Below, piece by piece: positions 7,382 through 13,788 of a stretch of DNA of 13,788 bases. A program made the position numbers and the translations under genes. The stretch is from the NCBI GenBank assembly GCA_011049095.1, contig DSDE01000110.1, forward strand, positions 1 to 13,788, given 5' to 3'. The DNA is from Fidelibacterota bacterium (GTDB taxonomy: Bacteria > Fidelibacterota > Fidelibacteria > Fidelibacterales > DSDE01). The number at the start of each line of letters is the position of its first letter. The first letter of the stretch is position 1. Under the pieces are notes generated by a model. The model searched no databases, was not told the origin of the DNA, and saw nothing but the letters and a program-made list of their open reading frames with translations.

Positions 7382-9086
7382 AATTTTCTCCTGTTGCGTG
7401 TGCTCTGATATCTTTTACAACAAGCTGAATGGATTCTTGCCCATTCCATCGGTTAATTTGCGGGACAAAAGCCAGATCAATCCGCTGACTCTCAGACATA
7501 AGCATTTCGAAACTTTCTCCTTGATTCCAAGCAATACAATCTATGACCTGATGATCTTGTCTGACCTTAAATTTTAAGTGTCCGCCACTTAAAACACGGG
7601 CGGCAAGGGGCTGTACATTTGAGATACTGAATTTTGGCCGCATATTTCCCGGACCAAAGGGGCGAAGCTTATCAAGGAGCTCGAGCAATTCACGATTTAT
7701 TTCAGCAATATGAACATCAGCCTCCAGATAGAGCCTAGGCTCCAACATCTCTTCTGTGATAATATCTTCTGCATACTCATTGACAGCTTGCTCAAATTCG
7801 AGAATATTTTCTTCACGGATTGTGAGCCCTGCTGCCATAGTATGACCGCCAAAAGTGTCCAGGTGCTCTTTTGAGGTAAGCAGCGCCTGATAGAGGTCAA
7901 AACCTGTAATACTACGGCCGCTGCCCTTGCCGATGCCATCGGTAACTGCTATAAGAATAACCGGGCGGTGAAAGCGCTCTTTTAGCTTTGATGAGACGAT
8001 TCCTATCACACCCGTATGCCATTCATCATCAGCCAAGACCAGCACTGGCGGAATTTTATCACCATATTTATGCTGGATATGAATCAGCGCTTCATCCATA
8101 ACCAATTTTTCAATATCACGACGGCGAAGATTCTCTTCGTCGAGAATTGTAGCGTATTCCTGGGCAAGAGATAAATCATCGGTTGTCAATAGTTTAACAG
8201 CTCTGCTGGCTTCTCCCAGGCGCCCGACTGCATTCATTCGGGGAGCGATTATAAAGACGATTTCTGTTACAGAAAGCTCTTTTTGTGAGAGGCGCGCCAC
8301 CTTCATCAATTCCCTCAGCCCAAGGCGAGGATTATTATTAACAATATTGAGACCCTTTTTCATAAACCACCGGTTTTCACCAACAACCGGAACGATATCA
8401 GCAGCCGTACCAATAGCCACCAAATCTAAATATTGCTCTGCTTCATTGGGTGGAAGATTTTGCTTTATGCTGAAAGCCTGAAGCAGCTTAAAGGCCACGC
8501 CGGCGCCGCATAATTCTTTATAAGGATACTCATCGTCTTCCCTTTTGGGATTAATCACGGCAACGGCGTCTGGAAGCGACTCGGCAGGCTTATGGTGGTC
8601 TGTAACAATGATATCAATATCCAGGCTTTTGGCATAATCAACCTCTTTGATGGCGGAAATTCCACAATCACAGGTAATTATCAGATTCACACCGTTGTCT
8701 TTTGCGTAGTCTATCCCGTTATTGGATAAACCATAGCCTTCGCTTTCACGATCAGGGATATAATAATCAATTTCCGGCAGATAGGGCCTCAGAAAAAGAA
8801 AAAGTGTAGAAGCAGCGGTAATGCCATCAACATCATAATCACCATAAATCAGCACTTTTTCTTTGCGGCAGATAGCTTCTTCGACACGGGCTACCGCCTG
8901 CGCCATATCTGAAAGTATAAATGGATCCGAATTTTCTGTAAGCTGACAATCAAAGAAAATCCCAATCTCTTCATCTGAAACCAAGCCCCGATTTAAGAGA
9001 ATACGACTATGTAAATATGGGATTTTGAGATTTCGGCTCTGTTCCAGTATTAGTTCATCATCTATTTCTTTATATTTCCAGCGCAT
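7371..9086 (-). CDS. recJ: Single-stranded-DNA-specific exonuclease RecJ
   Basis: RecJ is a 5'-to-3' single-strand DNA exonuclease of recombination and mismatch repair. With the chosen start the protein has 571 residues, normal for RecJ. The DHH domain shows motif I YGDYDVDGIT (81-90), TCDCGI (138-143) and the defining VTDHHKP (161-167). CGAGVAFKLL and GTAADIVPVVG follow, then a DHHA1 part with GGHTMAAGL and a C-terminal OB-fold-like region. The frame is open up to an ATG at 9156-9158, but its first 24 codons lie in the RNase P RNA, including the conserved 3' GGCUUAU. The start is therefore placed at ATG 9084-9086 (MRWKYKE), which fits the usual RecJ N-terminus. An in-frame TTG at 9093-9095 is an alternative. 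No Shine-Dalgarno site is visible, and the leader overlaps rnpB helix P1. Confidence 0.94.
   Translation of the reverse strand: MRWKYKEIDDELILEQSRNLKIPYLHSRILLNRGLVSDEEIGIFFDCQLTENSDPFILSDMAQAVARVEEAICRKEKVLIYGDYDVDGITAASTLFLFLRPYLPEIDYYIPDRESEGYGLSNNGIDYAKDNGVNLIITCDCGISAIKEVDYAKSLDIDIIVTDHHKPAESLPDAVAVINPKREDDEYPYKELCGAGVAFKLLQAFSIKQNLPPNEAEQYLDLVAIGTAADIVPVVGENRWFMKKGLNIVNNNPRLGLRELMKVARLSQKELSVTEIVFIIAPRMNAVGRLGEASRAVKLLTTDDLSLAQEYATILDEENLRRRDIEKLVMDEALIHIQHKYGDKIPPVLVLADDEWHTGVIGIVSSKLKERFHRPVILIAVTDGIGKGSGRSITGFDLYQALLTSKEHLDTFGGHTMAAGLTIREENILEFEQAVNEYAEDIITEEMLEPRLYLEADVHIAEINRELLELLDKLRPFGPGNMRPKFSISNVQPLAARVLSGGHLKFKVRQDHQVIDCIAWNQGESFEMLMSESQRIDLAFVPQINRWNGQESIQLVVKDIRAHATGENYEN
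7388..7392 (-). promoter_or_regulatory. Ribosome binding site of fabH
   Basis: AGGAG on the minus strand lies 6 nt before the fabH ATG (7379-7381), within the last codons of recJ. It fixes the fabH start and indicates independent ribosome entry despite the 11-nt gene overlap. Confidence 0.75.
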
Positions 9087-9096
9087 ATCAGTCAAA

Positions 9097-9111
9097 AGAA
9101 ATTCCAAAGCT
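9097..9111 (-). repeat. 3' arm of rnpB P1 inverted repeat (pairs with 9460-9474)
   Basis: AGAAATTCCAAAGCT on the plus strand here is the exact reverse complement of AGCTTTGGAATTTCT at 9460-9474. The arms enclose the whole RNase P RNA and form its P1 stem. This arm lies in the immediate leader of recJ. Confidence 0.93.
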
Positions 9112-9459
9112 GTCAATAAGCCGAATTCTGTTTCCCGCCTGAGCAGGACGGCGGTCATTTATCTGGGCATCTTTTTTCAAAAATGCTCTTGCTGCTACCT
9201 TGGGAATGGAGCCCGAGCCAGACTCTCCCGCGGGGGGACTCCCTTTTTTGCATTGCTCCAAATGGGGTTTGCCCTGCCTCCGCCATTGCTGGCTGAGCGG
9301 TGAGCTTTTACCTCGCCATTTCACCTGAATTCGCCTCCCGGCAAATTGTTTTTTTTCTGTGGCACTTTCCAATAGTCACCTACTCCCCTCGTTATGGGGC
9401 ATTCTGCTCTGTGGAGTTCGGACTTTCCTCCCCGATAAAATCGGGGCGACCACCTTTCT

Positions 9460-9474
9460 AGCTTTGGAATTTCT
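9460..9474 (-). repeat. 5' arm of rnpB P1 inverted repeat (pairs with 9097-9111)
   Basis: This is the exact 15-nt partner of 9097-9111. On the RNA the helix extends four more pairs on the outer side (G-U, A-U, G-U, U-G), to 9478 and 9093. Confidence 0.93.
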
Positions 9475-9487
9475 CTCACCTTATCTG

Positions 9488-10204
9488 TTATTCTCCATTA
9501 TCATCGTTCCAATATAAAAAGCGGCCACAAATATCGCAAACGATTAATTTATTCCCTTTTTGAATTTCAACCCTTTTCTGGGGAATAATGCGATTATGGC
9601 ATCCGCCGCAGGCCCCACGCTCCATTGGCACCACAGCCAAACCGCGTCTTGCTTTTCGGACTCTTTCATAAGTCTGATAAAAACGTTTAGGGACTTTGCT
9701 CAAGGCTTCATTTCTTTTGTCTTCCAGCAGCTCTTTTTCCGACTCGGTTGATTTCACCGTGTCTGCCAGCGCTTCTTCAGCCTCTTTAAGCTGCTCAAGC
9801 AGGTCTGCCAGGTCAGCTTCATCCACCTTAACGCTTCCCTCAAGCTTATCTATTTGTTCATTAGATTCTAAAATCGTCATTTCAGCTTCCGAAATCTGGC
9901 TCTTTGCATAATCTATTTCTGTCGTCAGCGCGTCATATTCGCGGTTGGTCGTCACCAGATAGAGCTGCTCCTGATACTTCTCAAGCTTAGCCTTATGGTC
10001 CTGAATTTTTCCTTTACTGACCAACACCTTACTCTGTAAGTCGCTCACTGCGGCGGTATTGGTTTTGATGCTCTCTTTTTTTGATTGAATCTCTTCTTTG
10101 AGACCCTGAACCATCGCGGGCAGATCACCCAGCTTCTCCTGAATCATAAGTAACTGATTATCAATCATTTGTAATTGAATTAAACTCATTAGTGTTTCGT
10201 GCAT
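9488..10204 (-). CDS. Coiled-coil C4 zinc-ribbon protein (DUF164/CdsZ-like)
   Basis: The 238-residue protein has the two-part layout of the C4-type zinc-ribbon (zf-RING_7, formerly DUF164) family. A long coiled-coil hairpin (about 5-165) is rich in Glu, Lys, Leu and Ala, with the turn near 84-100 (VTTNREYDALTTEI). The C-terminal zinc ribbon has Cys199/Cys202 (CGGC) and Cys223/Cys226 (CDIC). The chlamydial relative CT398/CdsZ is a structural example; the cellular role in most bacteria is not established, and nucleic-acid or protein-complex binding is only suspected. The start is well supported by GGAGG 6 nt upstream. Directly upstream is the terminator hairpin, so this is probably the first gene of the minus-strand cluster, although I see no convincing promoter boxes in the 40 bp between them. 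rnpB follows after 9 nt. Confidence 0.92.
   Translation of the reverse strand: MHETLMSLIQLQMIDNQLLMIQEKLGDLPAMVQGLKEEIQSKKESIKTNTAAVSDLQSKVLVSKGKIQDHKAKLEKYQEQLYLVTTNREYDALTTEIDYAKSQISEAEMTILESNEQIDKLEGSVKVDEADLADLLEQLKEAEEALADTVKSTESEKELLEDKRNEALSKVPKRFYQTYERVRKARRGLAVVPMERGACGGCHNRIIPQKRVEIQKGNKLIVCDICGRFLYWNDDNGE
9511..9539 (-). promoter_or_regulatory. Candidate rnpB promoter inside the zinc-ribbon gene
   Basis: On the minus strand TTGCGA (9539-9534) and TATATT (9516-9511) are 17 nt apart, with 4/6 and 5/6 matches to sigma70 boxes. Transcription would start near 9504, about 25 nt before the rnpB P1 helix. The boxes overlap the codons of the zinc-ribbon C-terminus, so the match may be chance. 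An independent promoter would be expected for an abundant RNA embedded in an operon. Confidence 0.35.
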
Positions 10205-10210
10205 GAAACG

Positions 10211-10215
10211 CCTCC
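10211..10215 (-). promoter_or_regulatory. Ribosome binding site of the zinc-ribbon gene
   Basis: GGAGG on the minus strand lies 6 nt before the ATG at 10202-10204 and fixes that start. It is the strongest Shine-Dalgarno site in the window. Confidence 0.8.
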
Positions 10216-10243
10216 ACTTTTCCAGCTATTATTTATCAACAAA

Positions 10244-10274
10244 AAAAAATGCACCGTTTTAGGGTGCATTTTTT
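10244..10274 (-). terminator. Rho-independent terminator, symmetric
   Basis: The stem TGCACC/GGTGCA (10250-10255 with 10263-10268) has a 7-nt loop. It is flanked by an A run on one side and a T run on the other, which pair to extend the stem and give a U tract in either direction. On the minus strand it lies about 157 nt after the GH13 stop and about 40 nt before the zinc-ribbon start, so it separates the two minus-strand units. Confidence 0.85.
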
Positions 10275-10431
10275 GAGAAATATGGTTAATTGCATCCGAG
10301 ACCGGTATCTTAATACTCATTCATCTCCAATTTGCATCTCTTTCTTTCATAGCGGGCTAATATCGGCTATTTTTTTGTTAAAAACAATCTTTCTTTTCAA
10401 ATCAGTGCAAGTATCCTGCAATGACTTCGCC

Positions 10432-12297
10432 TTAGTGAAGGATGAGAACTCCCCGCGGCGGAATTTCCACACTGATAGTTTCGCCATTTCTTGAGAATCT
10501 TTTCCCTGTGAGGAAATCCTGGATTTTTTTTTGGCCATAGACATAGCGCCAATGAAGCTCATAGCTCTGCATCAGCTCTGAGCGGTTGAAGATCACAACG
10601 ATTGATCCGGTATTGTCATAGCGCCGAAATCCAAATAGCTCTTTTTCATCATCAGCAACAATAAACTGAAAATCACCGGTTTGCAGCATAGCTGTATCAT
10701 TTCTCAGATGAATCAATTTTTTATAGAAAGCGTGGAGTTTTTTATCAAACTGCACCTCATCGGGTTCGCGCCAGGATTGGTCCGGACTAAATTTTTCTGC
10801 AGAATAATGAAATTCCGGCCAGACCATTGGTTTGCGGCAGCAGGGGTCATTGGCGCCCCACATTCCCGCCTCGCTTCCATAATAAATCATCGGTGCACCA
10901 GGAAAAGTCATCTGAAAAACTATAAGATTCCGCAAAACTGCTTTTTCATAATTGCCAGGTGCCTGAACTTTGTAGGCATAGTTTGCGGCTTGAGATTTCT
11001 CAAAAAAATCTCCCCAATCGCGAAAATGACCCAGGTCGCGATTGACTATAGCCGAGAGCACTCGCTGTGTATCGTGGCTATCATAGAGATTTTGCATGAC
11101 ATAGAGCATTTCGGGGTCATAGGGATTTATAAAATCTCTCAGTGCCTGCTCAAATTGAGAAGCTGTGATGCGCGTTTTATCATTGATGAAGAACTCAGAA
11201 GCTGCAAAAGCAAAATTATAGTTCATCACAGCGTCAAATTCATCACCGAGGAGATACGCTTTCACCTTTTCCGGAGGTTCAATGATTTCAGCGGTAAGGT
11301 AGGCTTGCGGATTGATAGCTTTCACATGTTTGCGCCATGCTTTCCAGAAGGGGTGTCCCACGCAAAAAGCCACATCCAGCCGCCAGCCGTCTATTCCATC
11401 TGCTGGATTGCCGTCCCCATTGGGGTCCATCCAGCGGCGAGTGGAAGCAAAAATATAAGCTTTGGGACCCGAGACGATACCATTTTCATCCTCCCGCAAT
11501 TCTGGGAGCTCCTGGACACCGTACCACCCTTCATAGCTAAAAGGAAAACCCAGGGGACTCGGTTTATTCCAATCGCTAATCGTGAACCAATCGGCATATT
11601 TGCTGGCTTTGCCGTTTTTCACCAGGTCTTGAAAGGCAAAACTATTAATTCCCATGTGATTAAAAACGCCGTCGAAAATGACGCGAATTCCCCGTTTGTG
11701 GGCTTCGCTAATCAGCTTTAACGCCATCTTGTCGGCTTCAGTCCAGACCCAGGTATCGGGATCAGCCGGGTTTTCCATCGCCATCAGCTTTTTATCACCT
11801 TCCGGATCGGGTCCGAAGTGGACGTCAATATGGTGATAGCATGCACCGTCATATTTGTGGAGTGAAGGTGCCTGAAAAAGGGGATTGATATAGAGGCCGC
11901 CGATTCCCAAATCTTTCAGGTAGTCGAGCTTGTCAATAATCCCCTGTATATCGCCGCCATAGCGCCGTCGCTGAATATTATGCCAGATTCCTTTGCCATT
12001 GGCTTTTTCCCAGGGCTGAAGTTCATACCAGTCGCTCTCCCAGGGGTGCAGTTCCCAGGCTGAATCATTATCATGTGGCCAGCTTCCCTGCAACGAGGCT
12101 ATCTCAGGATCATTATTGGGATCACCATTATGAAAGCGGTCTGGAAAAATCTGATACCAAACGATTTGCGCTGCCCACTCCGGCACTTTTTCAAAATTAA
12201 GCTCTGGCATTGGCTCCTCCTTGCAGGAAAAATTTGTCACCACCATCGTCATGAATAGTATCGTGAGAAGCAGTTTTTTAAATATTAATTCCCACAT
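10432..12297 (-). CDS. GH13 alpha-amylase-family lipoprotein
   Basis: This is a glycoside hydrolase family 13 enzyme acting on alpha-glucans (amylase, neopullulanase or cyclomaltodextrinase type), 621 residues. A signal peptide of residues 1-24 ends at Cys25 (TNFSC), a loose lipobox, so it is probably membrane-anchored in the periplasm or on the surface. The (beta/alpha)8 domain begins with IVWYQIFPDRFHNGD (45-59). Conserved regions are FDGVFNH (208-214), GWRLDVAF with nucleophile Asp308, LTAEIIE with acid/base Glu337, and DSHDT with Asp409. DPNGDGNPADGIDG (291-304) resembles a calcium-binding loop. A C-terminal beta domain covers about 535-621. The ORF opens at a TTG at 12316-12318, but ATG 12295-12297 is preferred because AGGGG lies 8 nt upstream and it starts the signal peptide. 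It follows the barrel gene by 17 nt, so the two are probably cotranscribed. Exact specificity is not readable. Confidence 0.93.
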   Translation of the reverse strand: MWELIFKKLLLTILFMTMVVTNFSCKEEPMPELNFEKVPEWAAQIVWYQIFPDRFHNGDPNNDPEIASLQGSWPHDNDSAWELHPWESDWYELQPWEKANGKGIWHNIQRRRYGGDIQGIIDKLDYLKDLGIGGLYINPLFQAPSLHKYDGACYHHIDVHFGPDPEGDKKLMAMENPADPDTWVWTEADKMALKLISEAHKRGIRVIFDGVFNHMGINSFAFQDLVKNGKASKYADWFTISDWNKPSPLGFPFSYEGWYGVQELPELREDENGIVSGPKAYIFASTRRWMDPNGDGNPADGIDGWRLDVAFCVGHPFWKAWRKHVKAINPQAYLTAEIIEPPEKVKAYLLGDEFDAVMNYNFAFAASEFFINDKTRITASQFEQALRDFINPYDPEMLYVMQNLYDSHDTQRVLSAIVNRDLGHFRDWGDFFEKSQAANYAYKVQAPGNYEKAVLRNLIVFQMTFPGAPMIYYGSEAGMWGANDPCCRKPMVWPEFHYSAEKFSPDQSWREPDEVQFDKKLHAFYKKLIHLRNDTAMLQTGDFQFIVADDEKELFGFRRYDNTGSIVVIFNRSELMQSYELHWRYVYGQKKIQDFLTGKRFSRNGETISVEIPPRGVLILH

Positions 12298-12305
12298 TCT
12301 CACAG

Positions 12306-12310
12306 CCCCT
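12306..12310 (-). promoter_or_regulatory. Ribosome binding site of the GH13 gene
   Basis: AGGGG on the minus strand sits 8 nt before ATG 12295-12297. It supports that start over the TTG at 12316-12318, which overlaps the upstream stop codon. Confidence 0.6.
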
Positions 12311-12314
12311 TTTC

Positions 12315-12977
12315 TCAAAGTTCATACCCCAGCGTGACAGACAGGCTGCCCCTCAGCGTGGCCCTTTCATTTATCTGAAAACTGAGCTGCAGCACCGAAT
12401 AGGGTTCAATGCTGAGCCTGCCCATTTTCAGCCAGGTGCTGAGAGAAAACCCAGCCAGCCCATCGGTATCTGATCTATTTTTTAAAAGATTATAGCCGGC
12501 CAGCAATCCCAGCGTCCATGGCAATTTATAGTCAAAATCGTAAGCAGTCTGGAGCTGGAGATAGCTGCTTTTTTCCAGAAATTCTTGACTGATTTCGGCC
12601 ATAATCGGAATAGAAGCAAATACAGTGAGGGATGCCTGCATCTCGAAAGTATAAATTGCCTGTGTGTAAAGCTCTGCGGCTTTCCCAATGGCAGTGAGGC
12701 TTAAAACTGTATTCTCCGTCTGAAAAACATCACCGCTAAGCATAAAATCGAGCTGAGAATAGGGGTCCCTGCCCGTGCTGCTTAGAAACCAGACATCTAA
12801 AAACAATGGCGCCCGGCTATGCATAAACGTTAGTTCCGGCGCGATAGCAGGCTGATGGCGGGTCGCTGATTCACCGCGATAAAGATAATCACTGTGGAAA
12901 GCAAGGCTGCCAATTTTAATCCAGTCAGCAGCAAATGAAAACCGAAAAATCAAGAGAATCAACACTGTTTTTTTCAT
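12315..12977 (-). CDS. Predicted outer-membrane beta-barrel, TorF/Gcw_chp-like
   Basis: With the chosen start this is a 220-residue exported protein. Residues 1-16 form a short signal peptide (MKKTVLILLIFRFSFA), cut before ADW. The mature part alternates polar and hydrophobic residues in strand-sized blocks and ends in Leu after a final strand (LRGSLSVTLGYEL), as outer-membrane barrels do. The motif HSDYLYRGESATRHQPAIAP (residues 28-47) resembles the conserved start of the TorF/Gcw_chp (TIGR02001-type) putative porin family; this family link is from memory of the motif. The ORF is open to an ATG at 13038-13040, but those 21 residues are not signal-like and lie in the AT-rich divergent region. 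No Shine-Dalgarno site is seen. It precedes the GH13 lipoprotein by 17 nt, so a role in glucan or oligosaccharide passage is possible but unproven. Confidence 0.75.
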   Translation of the reverse strand: MKKTVLILLIFRFSFAADWIKIGSLAFHSDYLYRGESATRHQPAIAPELTFMHSRAPLFLDVWFLSSTGRDPYSQLDFMLSGDVFQTENTVLSLTAIGKAAELYTQAIYTFEMQASLTVFASIPIMAEISQEFLEKSSYLQLQTAYDFDYKLPWTLGLLAGYNLLKNRSDTDGLAGFSLSTWLKMGRLSIEPYSVLQLSFQINERATLRGSLSVTLGYEL

Positions 12978-13082
12978 AAGGCAATTTAAATCATTCATGG
13001 CAAAATCAAAAAAGTTTTGAAAAAAGATGATTTTTATCAAAAAATTAATTACAATATTAAGTTGAAGTTAAGGGTGCCGGGT
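12978..13082. promoter_or_regulatory. AT-rich divergent intergenic region
   Basis: This 105-bp stretch separates the divergent barrel and lamin-tail genes and must hold promoters for both, unless the longer barrel ORF (start 13040) is used. TACAAT at 13050-13055 could be a plus-strand -10 box, but I find no good -35 partner at normal spacing. The boundaries are set only by the gene starts. Confidence 0.4.
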
Positions 13083-13788
13083 ATGTCCTTTCCCAAAAAA
13101 TATCTTTCCCTAAGTGGATTGCTATTAATGAGCCACGTATTGTCAGCTCAGCCGCAGATTCTTCTCAATGAGGTGATGTTTGACCCCCTGGGCGATGAAA
13201 ACACCAATGAATATATTGAGATTGTGAATATCAGCAGCGATACCATCCATATTGGCAATTGGTTTATCGGTAATGATGAAGATATGGACAGGATTCTCTT
13301 TTTTCCTGACTCTACTTTAGCGCCGGGTCAATACGGACTGGTTTTAGACCCCGATTACACTGGTGCATATGAGGCCTTCATTCCGCCAGGTACACCGCGA
13401 TTCACCATTGATGACAGCCGCTTTCTTCAATATGGCATTTCCAATTCAACGGCTAAATTGATTCAGCTTTTTTGCGATACAACACTCCACGACGAAATGA
13501 CCACCAGCCCCGGCAATCGTGAAGGCTATAGTGATGAACGCCGCACTCTCTTTGAAAATATCTGGGAAAACAGCATCATCGAGAATGGTAGTCCCGGATT
13601 CAGAAACAGCATTACGCCACCAGATTTTTTCCTGACCCATTCCTTTTTAGAAATGTCTGCCCGCCCCGACTCACTCATTGCCACCCTCACCGTAAAAAAT
13701 GAGGGGCTCGAAGCAGTGAGCAGCTTTTCTCTGAGGCTTTGGAATGACGCCAATTTCGATTCCCTCTTTACGCCAGGCGAAAGCAGCA
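13083..13788 (+). CDS. Exported lamin-tail-domain protein (3' truncated by window)
   Basis: The frame is open from ATG 13083-13085 to the end of the window: 235 codons, with no stop reached. A signal peptide occupies residues 1-22 (MSFPKKYLSLSGLLLMSHVLSA), followed by QPQILLNEVMFDP. That phrase and NEYIEIVNISSDTIHIGNW (42-60) are the hallmark start of a lamin tail domain, an immunoglobulin-like fold (about 24-140) common in secreted bacterial proteins. Residues about 180-235 (SLIATLTVKNEGLEAVSSFS) look like the beginning of a CARDB- or Ig-like beta-sandwich repeat, so the complete protein is probably long and multidomain, perhaps with a C-terminal sorting signal beyond the window. AGGGTG about 6 nt upstream of the ATG may be a weak ribosome site. 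It is divergent from the barrel gene. Its function is likely extracellular binding or adhesion, which is inference only. Confidence 0.87.
   Translation, partial: MSFPKKYLSLSGLLLMSHVLSAQPQILLNEVMFDPLGDENTNEYIEIVNISSDTIHIGNWFIGNDEDMDRILFFPDSTLAPGQYGLVLDPDYTGAYEAFIPPGTPRFTIDDSRFLQYGISNSTAKLIQLFCDTTLHDEMTTSPGNREGYSDERRTLFENIWENSIIENGSPGFRNSITPPDFFLTHSFLEMSARPDSLIATLTVKNEGLEAVSSFSLRLWNDANFDSLFTPGESS

Larger units (their letters stand above)
9093..9478 (-). ncRNA. rnpB: RNase P RNA, bacterial type A
   Basis: This is the catalytic RNA of RNase P, which trims tRNA 5' leaders; the length is about 386 nt. Read on the minus strand, the 5' part has the signature GAGGAAAGUCCGAACUCC (9430-9413), just after a P3-like hairpin CCCCGAU-UUU-AUCGGGG. 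The middle contains the L15 tRNA-CCA-binding type loop GAGGUAAAAGCUCACCG (about 9314-9298) and GGCAGGGCAAACCCC (about 9279-9265). The 3' end has AAAUGACCGCCGUCCUGC, GGGAAACAGAAUUCGGCUUAU. Helix P1 is an unusually clear 15-bp pairing between 9460-9474 and 9097-9111, extendable with wobble pairs to 9478/9093, which sets the ends given here. The gene sits 9 nt after the zinc-ribbon stop and about 6 nt before the recJ ATG. No terminator follows, so the 3' end is presumably made by processing. Confidence 0.97.

Noticed and set aside
9025..9372. Protein ORFs on both strands across the recJ/rnpB junction.
   Set aside because: The region is RNase P RNA with conserved signatures and the P1 helix; the ORFs are by-products.
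10189..10320. Minus-strand 43-codon ORF (MSIKIPVSDAINH...) with a GGAG upstream, overlapping the zinc-ribbon start.
   Set aside because: It runs straight through the terminator hairpin (10244-10274) and the zinc-ribbon ribosome site, and its second half has no protein-like pattern. The GGAG is probably coincidental.
10350..10376. Inverted ATAGC/GCTAT pairing followed by a T run on the plus strand, like a second terminator.
   Set aside because: The stem is only 5 bp with a 12-nt interior, and no plus-strand gene lies upstream to use it.
10681..11721. Plus-strand ORF of 346 codons opposite the GH13 gene.
   Set aside because: It is an antisense shadow of a gene with complete GH13 catalytic motifs; its translation shows no domain or signal.

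Overview
The window looks like chromosomal DNA of a Gram-negative bacterium. The evidence is predicted outer-membrane and lipoprotein genes, a lamin-tail-domain exported protein, a YbeY with Asp in place of the third metal-binding His (a variant I associate with Bacteroidetes and relatives), and few strong Shine-Dalgarno sites. Together these suggest the FCB superphylum (Bacteroidetes, Ignavibacteria, Calditrichaeota, KSB1-like lineages). The phylum is an inference. I see no phage, insertion sequence, CRISPR array or tRNA.

Layout. 1-240 (+) is the 3' end of an unrecognised charged protein. 377-2279 (+) is an exported TPR-type protein gene split by an apparent single-base frameshift in an A6 run. 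Abutting it tail to tail at 2279/2280 is a minus-strand cluster, read from 10204 down to 2280: a coiled-coil zinc-ribbon protein, the RNase P RNA (rnpB), recJ, fabH, a 7TM-HD (PgpH/YqfF-type) phosphodiesterase, ybeY and a CorC/HlyC-type CBS protein. Overlaps of 11, 14 and 4 nt (recJ/fabH, HD/ybeY, ybeY/corC) and very short gaps elsewhere support an operon-like unit. The cluster's upstream border is a strong symmetric terminator hairpin at 10244-10274. Beyond it, a second minus-strand pair (outer-membrane beta-barrel, then a GH13 amylase-family lipoprotein) runs from 12977 to 10432 and uses that terminator. A short AT-rich divergent region separates this pair from a plus-strand lamin-tail-domain gene that runs off the window end.

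Function. The long minus-strand cluster joins RNA processing (RNase P RNA, YbeY), DNA repair (RecJ), fatty-acid initiation (FabH), cyclic-dinucleotide turnover (7TM-HD protein) and a membrane CBS protein. The upper pair suggests surface or periplasmic alpha-glucan breakdown next to an outer-membrane barrel.

The most interesting signal is the rnpB/recJ junction. A 15-bp inverted repeat (9097-9111 and 9460-9474) flanks the RNase P RNA as an extended P1 helix, and its 3' arm ends about 6-10 nt before the recJ start codon. RNase P RNA folding or 3' processing would therefore take place on top of the recJ ribosome-entry region. The longest recJ ORF starts inside rnpB and would give a false N-terminus. 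I found no clearly novel multi-gene system.
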